From Lophium mytilinum (Eukaryota > Ascomycota > Dothideomycetes > Mytilinidiales > Mytilinidiaceae): a stretch of DNA of 64,000 nt. Below, one piece after another: positions 42,332-54,391 of the stretch (position 1 is the stretch's first letter; every line of letters starts with the position of its first letter). The stretch is from assembly GCA_010093605.1 (NCBI GenBank), contig MU004181.1, positions 1,922,001-1,986,000 of the forward strand, read 5' to 3'. Under the pieces are notes generated by a model, which saw only the letters and a list, made by a program, of their open reading frames with translations, did no database searches and had not been told where the DNA came from. The position numbers and the translations under genes were made by a program.

Positions 42332-43828
42332 ATGGCGCTCAATCGCGAGAGTCAGTCTATCCTCGTCCATCGCACCGCTCTCTCGCATGCTGACTTGTTT
42401 GTAGACGTCGAGTATACCCTACGCACCATCTTCCGTCGCTGCGTCCAGTGTCCCACGAATCAATCACCATCGTGTCCCGACTGCCCCAGCGGTCAGATAT
42501 GCGCCCAAACACCTTACAGCTGCGGAGCCTGCGCGTCAACAACCTGCATCCAGCAGACCGTCGACCCTACAAACACCGCTCCCCAGAAGTCGAGCGGCCC
42601 GAACGTCGGCGCCATTGCAGGAGGTGTCGTCGGAGGAGTCGTCTTTCTACTCATTGTTGTCTTTATCGTCTATAAATTCTGCCTCAAGGGCCGGCGACAA
42701 CAGAACCAGGAAGGAGAATGGCGCGAGGTTGACGCGCCGGCTGAGAAGAATGACCAGAACGACTTTGCTTCACGACGATCAGCACGAGCATCGACACACA
42801 CCGTGGCCTCCATGGCCTCTTCCGTCCTCACTCGAGCCTCGAATATCATCCAGATCGCCTACATTCCCGGAGTCACTAATCGCTCAGGCCCTGGATCTCC
42901 AGATCTTCTCGTCCCGCCCGTTCCTCCGATTCCCTCCGCCACGTCTCCCTCAACCGCTCTCACCAGTCCATACTCGATGGAGGACCAGCACTTCTTCCTT
43001 CCTGGCGAGCTGCGCGATTCTACCTACTCAGGGTTGACCGATGGACGCAGCAGCTACGCTCGCACGAGCATTACTCCGAGTCTTCAACGTTCCAGTGTTG
43101 CCACCACAATCTACCGGAATAACGCCATCGTTTCTCCTCTCCCCGCGCAGACCATCGTTCGTGGAAAGGCAGCAGTTGTCAGCGTCAAGTCGAGCGGATC
43201 CAGCAGCCCATCGGACACACCCGGCTACGAAACTCCTCCAATACCCCAAATTGAGCAGAAGCACTTGGCTGCTCCCATGCGGATCCAAATGCCAGGCATG
43301 GGCAGCTCGTCTTCACTCAGTCCATCAGGTTCTATAAGGAGTACGGGGACCCTGGCCAAGCCCACTGCCCTCAACATTGTCAGGAAGGCTAAGCCAGCGT
43401 TGGTGACCACGCCAAGTTCTTCGTCCACTACGTCAAGCACAACAACCACTAGGCCGGTAACCGCTGTTTCTGTAGCAGAATCAGAGTCTACCGTTGGGCA
43501 CTCCCGCGCCCGCCAATCTGGAAGCTTAGACTCCGACTCGGAATCCGACTCTGACGACCACTCACGCGCACGCCGCAGCTTGCTCCGGGAAGAGTCCAAC
43601 CCACGCGATTCAGAAATCACGGTGATACAGGACACACCGGGAATCAACCAAGGTCCCTTCGCCGACTCCGCCAGCCCCGACCCACCTCAGCGACAGTTCT
43701 CACGTTCCAGCATGTTGGGTCCTAGCGGCCTCGAGACAATCACCGAAGACCACTCCTCCAAACGCACAAGCAAGACGTCCCACCGAACCCAGAGCCCCTT
43801 CTCAGACGACAACGAGATCGGACGATGA
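42332..43828 (+). CDS. OPY2: Opy2-like single-pass membrane anchor
   Basis: Membrane protein with a short cysteine-rich N-terminus (CVQCP..CPDCPSGQICAQ..CGACASTTC), one membrane helix (GAIAGGVVGGVVFLLIVVFIVY) followed by a basic stop-transfer patch, and a long Ser/Thr/Pro-rich cytosolic tail. This is the layout of Opy2, which anchors Ste50 and feeds the HOG and other MAPK pathways in yeast. The tail has acidic-serine runs (DSDSESDSDD) that suggest casein-kinase sites. The frame is open throughout, but a 54-base in-frame intron at 42351-42404 (branch CTGAC, acceptor TTTGTAG) would give MALNRENVEYTLRTIFRRC, a typical start, and 480 aa. I prefer the spliced form. Confidence 0.75.
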   Translation: MALNRESQSILVHRTALSHADLFVDVEYTLRTIFRRCVQCPTNQSPSCPDCPSGQICAQTPYSCGACASTTCIQQTVDPTNTAPQKSSGPNVGAIAGGVVGGVVFLLIVVFIVYKFCLKGRRQQNQEGEWREVDAPAEKNDQNDFASRRSARASTHTVASMASSVLTRASNIIQIAYIPGVTNRSGPGSPDLLVPPVPPIPSATSPSTALTSPYSMEDQHFFLPGELRDSTYSGLTDGRSSYARTSITPSLQRSSVATTIYRNNAIVSPLPAQTIVRGKAAVVSVKSSGSSSPSDTPGYETPPIPQIEQKHLAAPMRIQMPGMGSSSSLSPSGSIRSTGTLAKPTALNIVRKAKPALVTTPSSSSTTSSTTTTRPVTAVSVAESESTVGHSRARQSGSLDSDSESDSDDHSRARRSLLREESNPRDSEITVIQDTPGINQGPFADSASPDPPQRQFSRSSMLGPSGLETITEDHSSKRTSKTSHRTQSPFSDDNEIGR

Positions 43829-44605
43829 CCACCTCTCCTCTCTAGCTGAACTACGGGAACTCGGTTTACAGGGTACAGGATACGGGCGTTGAACAGGAAT
43901 TTTGCGAGCCTGAAACTCTACGGAGATGCCGCCACGGAAATTTTCCCTTGTTTTTTTTTGAGATCCTCATTGTCTTTCATGTTTTGGAGACTTTTTGATA
44001 ACTTGTGTTTTACTTCTCTTCTACCAACCCCTTTTATTGTTCTAAACCTAAGGTTTGTTTGGAGCGTTTTGAGCTCTCGCGGGGCTTGATGTCGCGCGAG
44101 ACGGGGACTGAGCGATGAGATGAGATGAGCGGATGATGCATGGTGGGATAGCGAGGGGCTTGTTGTGCAGTGTTTTCTTGGCGAGAGCTCTGCTGGCTGC
44201 TGTGTTATCTTGAGCGATTAGAATCTATGGTTTTGATTGTCATTGAGTGTTTTCAGGTGGGGTGCGTGTGAAGTTAGCTCGTAATGCGGTGGAGATCGGA
44301 TGATCTGGAGGGGCGGGGAGATGATGTGCGTGGGTTTGGGAGATGGTGAAACGGGCCCCTGGTCGTTTGGTAGGCTGTGTGTGACGGGGAGAGAGTCATG
44401 ATTCTGGGTTGAGAACGCTTCGTTCAATAGACTGCTTGGGTTGTATGGTTGGCTTCGTCCTTCACGTGTCTAAGAGACAACCTCCTCACCTTCCTCGCCT
44501 TGCAAGGCTTGTTCTATGAAACTACGATATCATTGAGTATCGGTGTTTTAGAAACGTGGCTATGGTAAGTCTTCCTTTTCAGCTGTGTCTTCTCGTTCTC
44601 TTGAC
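43829..44605. other. Intergenic region
   Basis: Probable 3' UTR of the Opy2-like gene, then unannotated sequence with GATGAGAT short repeats near 44115. No gene seen. Confidence 0.4.
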
Positions 44606-44861
44606 TTACTCCCATTACTCCCATTACTCCCATTACTCCCATTACTCCCATTACTCCCATTACTCCCNNNNNNNNNNNNNNNNNNNNNNNNNNNNNNNNN
44701 NNNNNNNNNNNNNNNNNNNNNNNNNNNNNNNNNNNNNNNNNNNNNNNNNNNNNNNNNNNNNNNNNNNACTCCCATTACTCCCATTACTCCCATTACTCCC
44801 GTTACTCCCATTACTCCCATTACTCCCATTACTCCCATTACTCCCATTACTCCCATTACTC
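44606..44861. repeat. 9-bp minisatellite ACTCCCATT with a 100-N gap
   Basis: About 7 copies left and 10 right of a run of 100 Ns (44668-44767). One copy on the right has GTT in place of ATT. The unit length is a multiple of three, so frames stay open on both strands, but no gene is implied. The gap marks a collapsed or unresolved array; its true length is unknown. Confidence 0.95.
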
Positions 44862-46160
44862 CTCCCTGACCCGGATGGGCATTCATCGACACACTTCCGA
44901 TCGAGGGTAAGAAACACAATCAAAAGACAGCCTCCAGCACAACCACCTTCACCACTTGCTCCCCATCTCCCCTTTCCAGAATGGTCATTACCTTCAACCG
45001 ACCCTTTCGCTCACCGCTTCTTCGTGCACGACCATCACGTGCGTCCAATATCCGGCACGCTCAAGAAGTCCTTCTCAATCATGTGACCTCTATGCCTTCA
45101 TCTCCCCTCACGCACTACTTAAACCCTCTCCCTTCCTGAACGCTGGAGACATCGGCAGGAGCAAAGAGGTGGATCCATCGATAAAGATGGAGAGTGCATG
45201 AGGTGCGGTTCAACATTGCGAGTGCTGAGTCCCTATGGGCTTGTGCAAACTTGCGACCGCAAGCCTGATGATGGAGTTGGTGGTGGGGTTGAGAAAACAA
45301 CGACGAAAAACGGGCCAGGGAGCTCAAGAATGTGCGGTCCTTCGGAGAGCGACAGAAAAGTGGTGATGCTAAGCAGGTGATATAAGACTTCATGATAGCA
45401 AACGGTGGATTGGGATGATGAAGGTTTCAAAACGGTTGAGAAGATGATAAATCCTCATCGACACATCATCGATTTAGGGGATGATGATCGTCATGAACAG
45501 AGTACGTCGACGGTTCTCGGAGGCATGGGGGAGTAGTGGAGGTCATCACCGGCTGTGGCCTGGTAAGGGAGCGGCGACCAAATCCACCACTCCATAAACG
45601 TTGCTGCAAGAGAGAGTGGAACCCCACGACCCAGCCATGGGCTTTCACATTGAATATGTTGAACAAATCCCACCACATCAAGTCTTTGATTTCTATGTTT
45701 GATGCGCCCCAACCCTTTCCCACTGCATGTCCCAAACTTCCCCTTCAACCTCCCAAGAAGTTTAAATACCTTCGAAGAGAACTACGAAGCCATCCACCCT
45801 CACGTGCGCCATCCCAAACCCCGTGACCATAGTCTTGGCACGCACTCGGCCCGGATCGGATCGCCACACTCCCGTCCGGGGGTCCCGGGTGCCAGTGAAG
45901 ACTAAAGTGAAAGAGCAGTCATAGTGCCGGAGAAAATAGAGGAAATTTCATATATGCTATCTGATCTCTTGCTCATGTAACATCCACTGGAATCTTGAGC
46001 GCCTTGAAAACCTAGAACTACAACCATGCACCAAACGCCAATGCTTGATCTAAGAAATATGTGAAACGACACCGCTGTTGAGTATGCAGCATGCAAATGC
46101 CAAACTCAACTCCAAAAAAGCCTACACAAAGTCCGCTTTTTCAGTCTTCACAAGGTCGCC
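44862..46160. other. Intergenic region
   Basis: About 1.3 kb between the minisatellite and the MFS 3' end. Small open frames only; nothing recognised. Confidence 0.4.
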
Positions 46161-48027
46161 CTAAATACCACCCTCCCCCATCCTCCTCCGCCAGCGATCA
46201 CCATAATTCTTCATCGCCCAAATAACCGCACACCCACTCACTAGACTCCACAAACCCAGAATAGTAAACAACCACCCATTCCCAATAGCATCGATAATCG
46301 GCCCCGACGCCACCGCCGCAGCGCACGAAAAGATATTGCGGACGAAATTATTGATAGCGATGCCAGCGGATGCGCGGCGCGGCATGAACTCGGTTAGCAT
46401 AGTGGTGGCGAGGCCGAAGATGAGCATGCTGCCGATGCCGAAGAAGAAGTTGGCGAGCATCTTTTGGGGGGGTTAGCATTTCAATTCGGAAGAGAGGGGG
46501 ATGGTTGAGAGGGGGGGAAAGGAGGAGACGTACCGGGACAAACCAAAAGACCCCCTTCTCAGCCGTCCATCCGTACCAGATCAACGCCCCAGGCCACAGG
46601 AACGCAGCAAGCCATGCGTTCTCACGCATGCGGTCTTCGGGTCTGAAGGAGAGTTTTCCGTTCTCGTCGTACCGGCCTGCTTTGGTGGCTTCGCGGTGCA
46701 TGATGCGGTCGATCCAGCGGCCGCCGAAGAGGGAGGCGAGGAAGTAGCCGATGGAGTTGGGGATGTATAGGAGGCCGATGATGAGAGTTGAGAAATTGTA
46801 GGGTGACGCGGCAAAGGTTTGTTGGATTGAGATGTTGAGGAAGTAGAGCGAGCCGAAGGCGATGGAAGCGTAGTAAACAGTGAGTGCGACAGCTGGGTAT
46901 TTCAGGTAGGCTAGAACGAGGAGAGGGTCGATGAAGATGCGTTTGGCGAGGGTAGCGTACTTTTTTGTCTTGATCTGGACGGATTGACGGGTTGACATGC
47001 GGGTGAGTGGTTGTTGCTGTTGCGCGGCTCCTTTCTTTTCTCCGTCTTCTACAGTCTCTTTGCCTTTGTTTCCTCTTGATACCATTCGACGTATCACTTC
47101 ATCTTCTGCCTCTTTCGCAAGATCCTTCCGCTTCACCAAAGTTTCTGGAAGAAGGAAGAGGATACTGAGCACCATGATACCTCCATATACAACCAAGAAC
47201 CACTGGGTACTTCTCCACCCAAGCCCCTCCCCCATGGCACCTCCAATAATGGGAGCAAAAAGCGGACCGCATAGTGGGCCCAGATAGAACAGTCCCATAG
47301 CCCTCCCGCGCTCTTTCGGCTCCCAGATATCCGCGATCGTCCCAGCACCGACAGCTTGCACCGACGCAGCCGCACCACCAGAAAGAACCCTCATGACGAT
47401 CAACATAGCCATGCTCGTCGACACAGCAGCCAAGACCCCGAAGAGCAAAAAGAGCACAAAAGAAACGAGATAAATCGACCGCCTGCCCAACGTCTCACTG
47501 AAACTCGACCACCACAGCGGAAAGATAGACATAGAGAGCATGTATATGGCGACGTTAAGATTGGCAATCGTAGAAGAGGCGTGGAAGTTGCGTGCAATAT
47601 CGGCAAGCACAGGCATTACAATCGCAGACCCCAGCGGCGCCGCCATGCCCGCTATCGCAACAAGAACCGTGATCATCCATTTCGTGCGGCGAGGGTAGTG
47701 GTACGGATTCGTGACCTCGGGTATGAGAGCGAGAGAGGCGAAGAGGCCTCGTCGATGGCGCCCATCGACGTGGTGGGCGGTTGAGGCTATCGAGGAGGCT
47801 TGAGTGCGAGGCCGGGGCCTCTCTGCGTCGCTGTCTTCGTGCATCGATGGCGGTGAGGTTGAGGAGATTGCGGAGGGCGCAATTGAGTCGGTGTCTTCGT
47901 TTTTATCGTTTGATATTCCCATTTCCTTATCCATCTCTTCCCTCGGGCCATCAGCTGATAGCGATTCTGATGGGCTCGGGGCGGCGCCGTCGCGCGTCTT
48001 CAGAGCCTTTTTTTCCGAGTCATCCAT
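46161..48027 (-). CDS. MFS transporter, polyamine/multidrug (DHA1, TPO-like)
   Basis: Transporter of 597 aa; exons 48027-46534 and 46460-46161 on the minus strand. A 100-residue hydrophilic Ser-rich N-terminus precedes PYHYPRRTKWMITVLVA, the usual start of the first membrane helix in Tpo/Qdr-type proteins. Motif-A-like SETLGRRSIYL and motif GTIADIWEPKERGRAMG are present. The central loop has a Q-run (AAQQQQP). Splicing restores MLANFFFGIGSMLIFG. It is outside the catabolic cluster and probably a general drug or polyamine exporter at the plasma membrane. Confidence 0.88.
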
Positions 48028-48891
48028 CTTCCGTCAATTCAGGATGGTCGTTGAGTTGGCTAAGTGGTGAAGCCGTGGAATCGAGCCAATGCACATCTAT
48101 CTGTCTTCACAACGGTTGGAAGCTACGGCTCAAGGGTATCGCTAACAGGGATACGAAGACACAGCACGGCTTGATAAGAGAATACGCAATTGAGGAAGAG
48201 GAGAAAGGGTGAGTAGGCCAGACAGCATGCTGCCGAAGGGCAAACGAGGTATTGCTCGGACAAGTCTTCCCAGCGGAGTCATGTCGGAGCTCGAGTCGGC
48301 GTATGCCATGGTCCCTGCAAGCAACTGGGCCAACTGCTGAGGTACGGATGGCAAAAACGGCTCTTAGTAGACGGCGGGTGGGGAGGAGGTTGTATACAGC
48401 CAATTGGGGGTGCAGGCTGGCCGCGGGGGGTGCCGTGTGTGCCGAGTTCGCGATGCAAGATGGGTCTTGGTCTGGCACCGAGCAATCTGAGGGACAAGCT
48501 TTCCGAGCACTCACCGCACACCTCGACTTGTCCGATTGCGGGGTGACGTGCCCCGCCATTGCTGGTAGATATAGGTAGACATCTTCCGACCGTAGAAACA
48601 TCAATTTGTTCATTTTGATCACTTTAATCTACCAATTGACCGTGCTCAAGCTCGAGAGACGTTATTCGAATATGTCGAGCCCACCAGCCCTAGGCTCGCT
48701 ACTCATTCCATCCCGATTCCGGCCACCTTTGTCCAATCCACGGCGACGCCTCCGCCCATAAACTAATCCAGGCACTGTGGCGTCATCGCCCTTCTCAAAT
48801 AACTCATTGACATTCCTCAATTCTCAAACCCATCCTCAACCACATTTGCGTCTACAACTAAACTACCCTCACATCGACAAACTCCACAACC
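48028..48891. other. Divergent promoter region
   Basis: About 860 bases between the MFS gene and the methyltransferase. No gene or motif recognised; short frames overlap on both strands. Confidence 0.4.
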
Positions 48892-49842
48892 ATGTCCTCC
48901 GACCCCCAACCCCCCGCTCCCGCCCCCTTTTACACCGTCAACGAAGTCCGCACGCGCCTCCAATCCCACTTCCTCGACGCCGACCCCAGCCAACACCCCT
49001 CACGCTGGGACGACCTCTGGAAATCCCAAGACTTCCTCCCCTGGGACCGGGGCACCTGGAACCCCGCGCTCGCCGACGTGCTCAGCGAACAAACCGCCCT
49101 CCTCGGCACTCCCACCATTCTCGACGAAGCCACCGGCGTCAAGCGGCGCAAACGCGCGCTGGTCCCCGGCTGCGGCAAAGGCTACGACGTGCTGCTGCTC
49201 GCGAGCTTCGGCTACGACAGCTACGGCGTCGAGGCGTCCGCGAACGCCGTGCGGGCGTGCGAGAAGTACGCAGCAGACGCGGCGGATGCGTATCCGGCGC
49301 GGGATACGGAGGTGGGGAGCGGGAGTGTGAAGTTTTTGTTTGGGGATTTTTTCAAGGATGAGTGGGTCGAGGGGGTGGATGGGGGGTTGGGGGATGGGTT
49401 TGATGTTATTTATGATTATACGGTGAGTTCTGTACACGCTCGTTTGGATTCTGTGGACGAGTGTTGCGAGTGAGTGAGTGCTGACGCGGTTGTTTTGTAT
49501 TAGTTCCTATGTGCTCTACCGCCCTCGCTTCGGCCGTCCTGGGCCGCGAGACAGTCGCAGCTCCTCGCGCCCACGGCCCGTTTGATTTGCCTCGAGTTCC
49601 CGACGCATAAGAGTCCTTCGTCTGGAGGCCCGCCGTGGGCGCTGCCGCCGGTGGTGTATGAGGAGATACTTGCGAGGCCGGGCGAGGAGGTGACGTATGA
49701 TGAGGATATGAATGTGATAGTGCAGACACCGGTGAGGGACAACGAGAAAGCGCTGGAGCGTTTAGCACATTGGCAGCCGGAGCGGACGCATGAAGCTGGG
49801 ATAGGCACCGATTGGGTTAGCATATGGAAGCACAAGTATTGA
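48892..49842 (+). CDS. Thiol methyltransferase-like SAM-dependent methyltransferase
   Basis: Protein of 289 aa, exons 48892-49422 and 49504-49842. The start layout (WDDLWKSQDFLPWDRG) and the SAM motif ALVPGCGKGYDVLLLA are those of the plant HOL/thiol methyltransferase and thiopurine methyltransferase family found in many fungi. Further motifs GVEAS and DVIYDYTFLCALPP fit. The second exon completes the fold and ends in DWVSIWKHKY. The family methylates halides, bisulfide or small thiols. Exon 1 is strongly C-ending in codon third positions, unlike its neighbours. Confidence 0.88.
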
Positions 49843-49899
49843 TGTTGTGGTGACTTGGGGATGCCGGTGGATGGTGGAGGTAGCCTGAGAGCAAAAGCT

Positions 49900-50895
49900 T
49901 CACGGCGCTTTCCGCAGCGAGTTGTAATGCTCGCCTAATCCAAAGTTGTGATGGTAGTACCCTAGCCAAATCACCTTCTTATCGTCGCCTGTAGCAGTAC
50001 TGTCCTCGGCCGGAGTTATCTCGTCCACGGTCCCGTTCGCCTGGAGCACATTGATCTGTATCCCATACTGTCTCGCCAGCGCCATGAGCTCCACATGGCC
50101 GCCCCACTCCCCTGTCTCTCGTATCTTACGCAGATACTCGTCAACAGGCTCTTCCATGAATCCAGCAAAGTCGTCTGGATTCTGCTCAATGAAGTCCGCA
50201 GCAGCATACCTCACAAGCTTATATGACGGCAACTTCTTTTCCGCTTCGCCGACCCCGTCCAGCTGCTTGTCCGCTATTGTAGGTTGTATGCGTGGGTTCA
50301 GCCCCAGCCCGGCCTGGTCCATCTGGTCAGCAACAGCTGAGTACATGCAGTGTCCATCCGCTCGGATCTCCTTTTCCTGCAATTTGTACTTCGAGAAATG
50401 GCCCCGCATGTTAATGCGTTCTTGCTCCCGCAAATCCGGCATGGAAGCTGCTTCAGCGGCGGCCTGGGCAGCGAGAGCGTCCTGCTCGGCAGCGCGACGC
50501 GCGAGCCTTGCTTTAGCCCGGTTTTGCTTCTTTCGAGGCTCGCTGGAGGCCGGGGAATCTGCGGATTCGGAGGGAGGGGAGGATATCGATGTGTTCTGAA
50601 GTGATTCTGCTATGCCGTTGGTAATTGTTTCCGGGTCGTCTTCAGCTTCCGCCTCTGGGCTCTGTTCAATGGAGGCCTCGTCCTTCGCTATACTGCCATT
50701 CTCCCCGTTCAGAGCTGCCAGCTCTTGAGAATGACGTTCTTTCAGCTCACTCTCAAGCGTGGCACACTCGTCGTTCACGCCCTTCCTCGTCTTTTTGCTC
50801 GCAGATTTCTTTTTCTGCGTAATGCGGGCCTGGAGGTCGCGGTGTTCTCTGCGGTGGCGCGTTTGGAGGGCTTCTAAGGTCTCTAGAGGGCCCAT
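49900..50895 (-). CDS. OTU-domain cysteine protease (OTUD6/Otu2-like deubiquitinase)
   Basis: Intronless protein of 331 aa. A charged, coiled-coil-prone N-terminus (RHRREHRDLQARI, then KKKSASKKTRKG) leads to a C-terminal OTU domain. The catalytic Asp/Cys motif is ADGHCMYSAV and the catalytic His is in GLGEHYNSL at the extreme C-terminus. This domain order matches yeast Otu2 and animal OTUD6, ribosome-linked deubiquitinases. A housekeeping gene, convergent with the methyltransferase 57 bases away. Confidence 0.93.
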   Translation of the reverse strand: MGPLETLEALQTRHRREHRDLQARITQKKKSASKKTRKGVNDECATLESELKERHSQELAALNGENGSIAKDEASIEQSPEAEAEDDPETITNGIAESLQNTSISSPPSESADSPASSEPRKKQNRAKARLARRAAEQDALAAQAAAEAASMPDLREQERINMRGHFSKYKLQEKEIRADGHCMYSAVADQMDQAGLGLNPRIQPTIADKQLDGVGEAEKKLPSYKLVRYAAADFIEQNPDDFAGFMEEPVDEYLRKIRETGEWGGHVELMALARQYGIQINVLQANGTVDEITPAEDSTATGDDKKVIWLGYYHHNFGLGEHYNSLRKAP

Positions 50896-51280
50896 GGCGT
50901 CGAAGAAGCTTTAGATCTACTTGCCAGGTAGATAGATCACTCAAGGCTGCAGTTAAGAGCTCGAGTGTAGGTGGGGGAAGTGGACAGGTTTCGAGGTGGA
51001 TTTTGCGGACCTAAGAATAGACGGCGGAGTTGCCGAAAAGCACGTGATGTCCTTAAAACTACATGTCCGCGTCTAGCTTTCACTCTGTGTCAATATCAGA
51101 GCATGCTAGTGCAAATTGCATGTGAGACTTTACGAAAGTTATAAAGAGCTGTATTTTTAAGATTAAGTATTATAGGACCTCTATATAAACTCCACCCAAA
51201 TGCCGCCTAACGGAACTAAAACCTCCCAAGCCTATATCATTAAACATGAATCACCATCTTCTCCCTGCCAAGCAACCCTT
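50896..51280. other. Intergenic gap
   Basis: 385 bases, A/T-rich near 51100-51190. A CACGTGATG word at 51041 resembles the end of the MITE-like element, but no arm follows it. Confidence 0.4.
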
Positions 51281-54200
51281 CTATATCATGGCTTGATACA
51301 TACTCAGCCGGTCCCCTGCCCCGCAGAACTCATTCGAGTTCCCTGGACACAAGAAGCTACAGTCTCCTTCACTAGCAACAGTCGTCGGATTCGCAAACGT
51401 ATTCCCGCAATAGCACTCGGTTCCATACTCCGTCCCAAAGTACGTATAACCCGCGCAGAAAGTCGCACATTCCTCGACCGTCATCGAATTATCAAACAGA
51501 TACTTCGCATCCAACGCCCTGTTGCCAACGGAGTCGGTATGGCACGAGAGGTAGCTGTATCCAGAAACTATTGGATTAGACGGTCCGGTGTGTGATGTGC
51601 TACTCTTGAAAAGGTTCATCCGACCGCCCGCGCCGCACGTTTCGGTCGCATCGCCGGAGCAGGTGAAGGAGCAGTCGGTTTCCGGCGCTGTGTCGGTGGG
51701 GTTGGTGAAGCTGTCGCCGCAATAGCACTCGGACCCGTATTCGACGCCGAAGTAGTTGTAGCCTGAGCAGAAAGCAGCGCAGGAAGCGTATGTCGTGGTG
51801 CCGGTGGATTGTGTTTTGGCAGTCAAAACGCGGGCGTAGACTAGATCGGTGTGGCAGCCTTGGTAGTCATATCCGGCGAGGGTGGGACCCGCAGCGCTAG
51901 AAGAGGTGGTTGATGAGGACGACGACGTGGAAGCGACTGAGGGCGTTGGTGTCGTTGAGGTTGAGGCAGCCGCTGTAATTGTGGAAGAGAAGGAAGAGGC
52001 ACTACTAGAAGCTGCTGCGCTGCTTGTAGACGATGAGGAGCTAGAAGCGCTACTGGAAACGGCTGATTTCCTGTAAATGTTGAGACGGTTTCCAGCTCCG
52101 CAGTACTCCTGACTATTTCCAGCGCAGGCCATCGAACAGTCAGATGCAGACTGATTTGTGCTAGTCGTAGCAAGACTCGCGCCGCAGTAGCATTCTCTGC
52201 CGTATTCAACACCAAAGTAAGTCGATCCACCGCAGAAGGAAGCACAACTCTCCACGGTGAGATCGTCAGCCGCAGTAGAAGAATCAGCGAGAGCTCGTCC
52301 TCCTTGTGCTTCGCTGAAGCAGCCTTGATAAGTGTAGCCTGCGATCGTTGGATTTGTGACTGGGGCATATTTCAGGTTCTTGTATGCGCTGATACGGCTG
52401 GATCCACCACAATACTCATCGGTATTGCCAGGGCAAGCCACATTGCACTCTGACACTCCAGCACGAGTGCTCGAAGCATCTCGAGAGTTGCCACAGTAGC
52501 ACTCTCCCCCAAACTCTACTCCGAAATACTGAAATTTGCTACAATCTGACGCACACTTCTCCACTGTGAGGCTATTGTCGTAGAAAACGGCGGCTGAAAA
52601 CGCCCGAGAAGCAGAAGAGTCCGTGTAGCAGCCTTGGTATGAGAAGGCCAAAGAAGAAGGCGTCGAAGATGGAGCAGAGGGGCTTAGAGTTGCGCAGGTG
52701 CTTGGCAGAAGAGTAACGTTTTTGTAATTATCGGCAGCACTTCCCGCGGACACTCCAAATGAGGCGGTCTGTGCCTGAGAGGGATCTAGGGAATAGGTGG
52801 CCGCATAGAGATTATACGAACCAATCGCAGTCTGCGATGCCATAGCCGCCGAAACTGTAGATAGAGTAGGAACGATGATTCCATTGCTTCTTGGGATCTT
52901 CAGGGTGAGCTGGAGTTGTACGGAATTCGATGCGGTATTCCGGACCTAGGGTGTCGATTAGCCTTCAATGATATCTGCAAATGGTAGATAGAACTCACAG
53001 CAGCGACGACGGTTAGACTACGCTGCCCATTGGCATCGTTGGTCGAGCTGAGGCAGCTCTGTGGGGACTGCAACATGATCGTGTCTTGGATGGCAAATCC
53101 GGCACCATTATTGTCATGTAGCTCCGTAGACCCGTCGATGAGGGTCACAAGTACATTGAATGATGAGATTGAGGTACTAGCGTCAAGGTTGGCGGAAAAT
53201 CCATAGAACTTTACTTTTGGTCAGCATGCGTTCTAATTCGTTGACGTGAAGACTTACAGTAAAGCTATCGTCGAACCCGTTGGCAGTTCCTTTGAACGCT
53301 GTATCGATATTGTCACTCGCAGAATTCCCACTGCGGTCTTTATAGACAAGCTGGACACTGGCGACCTGGCTTGCTGTGCGAACGGTTGTCCGAATTCGAA
53401 TGTCACCAGTAAAAGAGATACTCGCTCCTCCTGCAACCAAGGTCAACTGAAGAGCATATGGTTTGACTTCATATGGTACAATTGGATCCGTAAGAACAGT
53501 CCCTTTTGGCACAACTTCAATCATCTTTTGAAGCATGGTCGAACAGAGGCTGGCGAAGGTTGTGGGGTTCGTCATTGCTTTGATAGTAACGTTTCCGTCA
53601 GCTGCGAAGACTCTCCCATCCGAGTTCTCCGCTTTGGCAATCGACGGGCCGACCACAAGAGGGTTCAAAGTAGACCCAGAGACGTATTCAGTCGCAACCT
53701 TATTGTCGAAGGATTGTGTAGTGTCGAAGTCCTTAACACCATTCGAGTTTGCAGCAGATGCTACCGGGACGATTTCTGGAAAATTGCTGGAATGGACACC
53801 CCCGAGAGTATGTCCGCATGCAACGACAGCGATCATCTCCGTTGTGTTGAATCCCATCCTGAGGAACTGATTCTGAAAAATGCTGATCGCGTTCTGCGGT
53901 AGCGGAACTCCAGAATCTCCGCCTTTGGTGGCATCAATTCTTCCAGTCTTAATAGCTACCACAGGCCCACCACAGGATCGCACGGCGGTGTACATCCCCA
54001 TTGCGATGATGTCGGACATTGACGATCGACTCGAAAAGAATGGCGCATACGTGGTGAGCGTTGTATTGAATGCGGGCCCAATATTTTCGCCTCCATTGGT
54101 CTCAAATACGAGGGACGCATCAAGACCTCCAATGCCTTGGACTGCGTTTCCAGTCGCCATGTCGTGGAAAGCGGTTCGAATCCATTCGGCTGCAGCAACT

Positions 54201-54391
54201 CGTCCGGCTCCCTGGGCAGAATAAGAGCAAGGGGTTACGGCAGCTGAGAATCCACGAGATCGGTAGCCGGTATTTAGGAGCATGATATCCTCCAACTCGT
54301 CCACTGAAGAAGGCCATGTTGGCACAGCGGATACTCCTGGTTGCAGAACCGACAGGACCCACACGAGGATCGGCAACGAGAGGGCGATCAT
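51281..54391 (-). CDS. Secreted class II peroxidase fused to four WSC domains
   Basis: Protein of about 1002 aa; exons 54391-53258, 53208-52999 and 52945-51281 on the minus strand. A signal peptide (residues 1-22) precedes a plant/fungal-type heme peroxidase domain: distal Arg and His in IRTAFHD and proximal His in VACGHTLGGVH. Residues from about 300 to 510 are a linker of beta-rich sequence. Four WSC domains follow, each with the YxGC...YFGVEYG.ECYCG...C..CxGN...CG pattern, with a Ser/Thr-rich stretch between the second and third. WSC domains bind glycans or cell walls, so the peroxidase is probably wall- or substrate-anchored. Peroxidase-WSC fusions are known in ascomycetes. The whole model relies on two introns that keep frame. 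Confidence 0.86.

Noticed and set aside
44606-44861. CRISPR-like array
   Set aside because: Tandem 9-bp units without spacers, in a fungal genome.
44556-45086. Open frame through the ACTCCCATT repeat
   Set aside because: The 9-bp unit keeps all frames open; the protein is only a repeat and crosses the N gap.
51041-51049. CACGTGATG as a second palindromic-element end
   Set aside because: No further arm sequence follows and no inverted partner is nearby.
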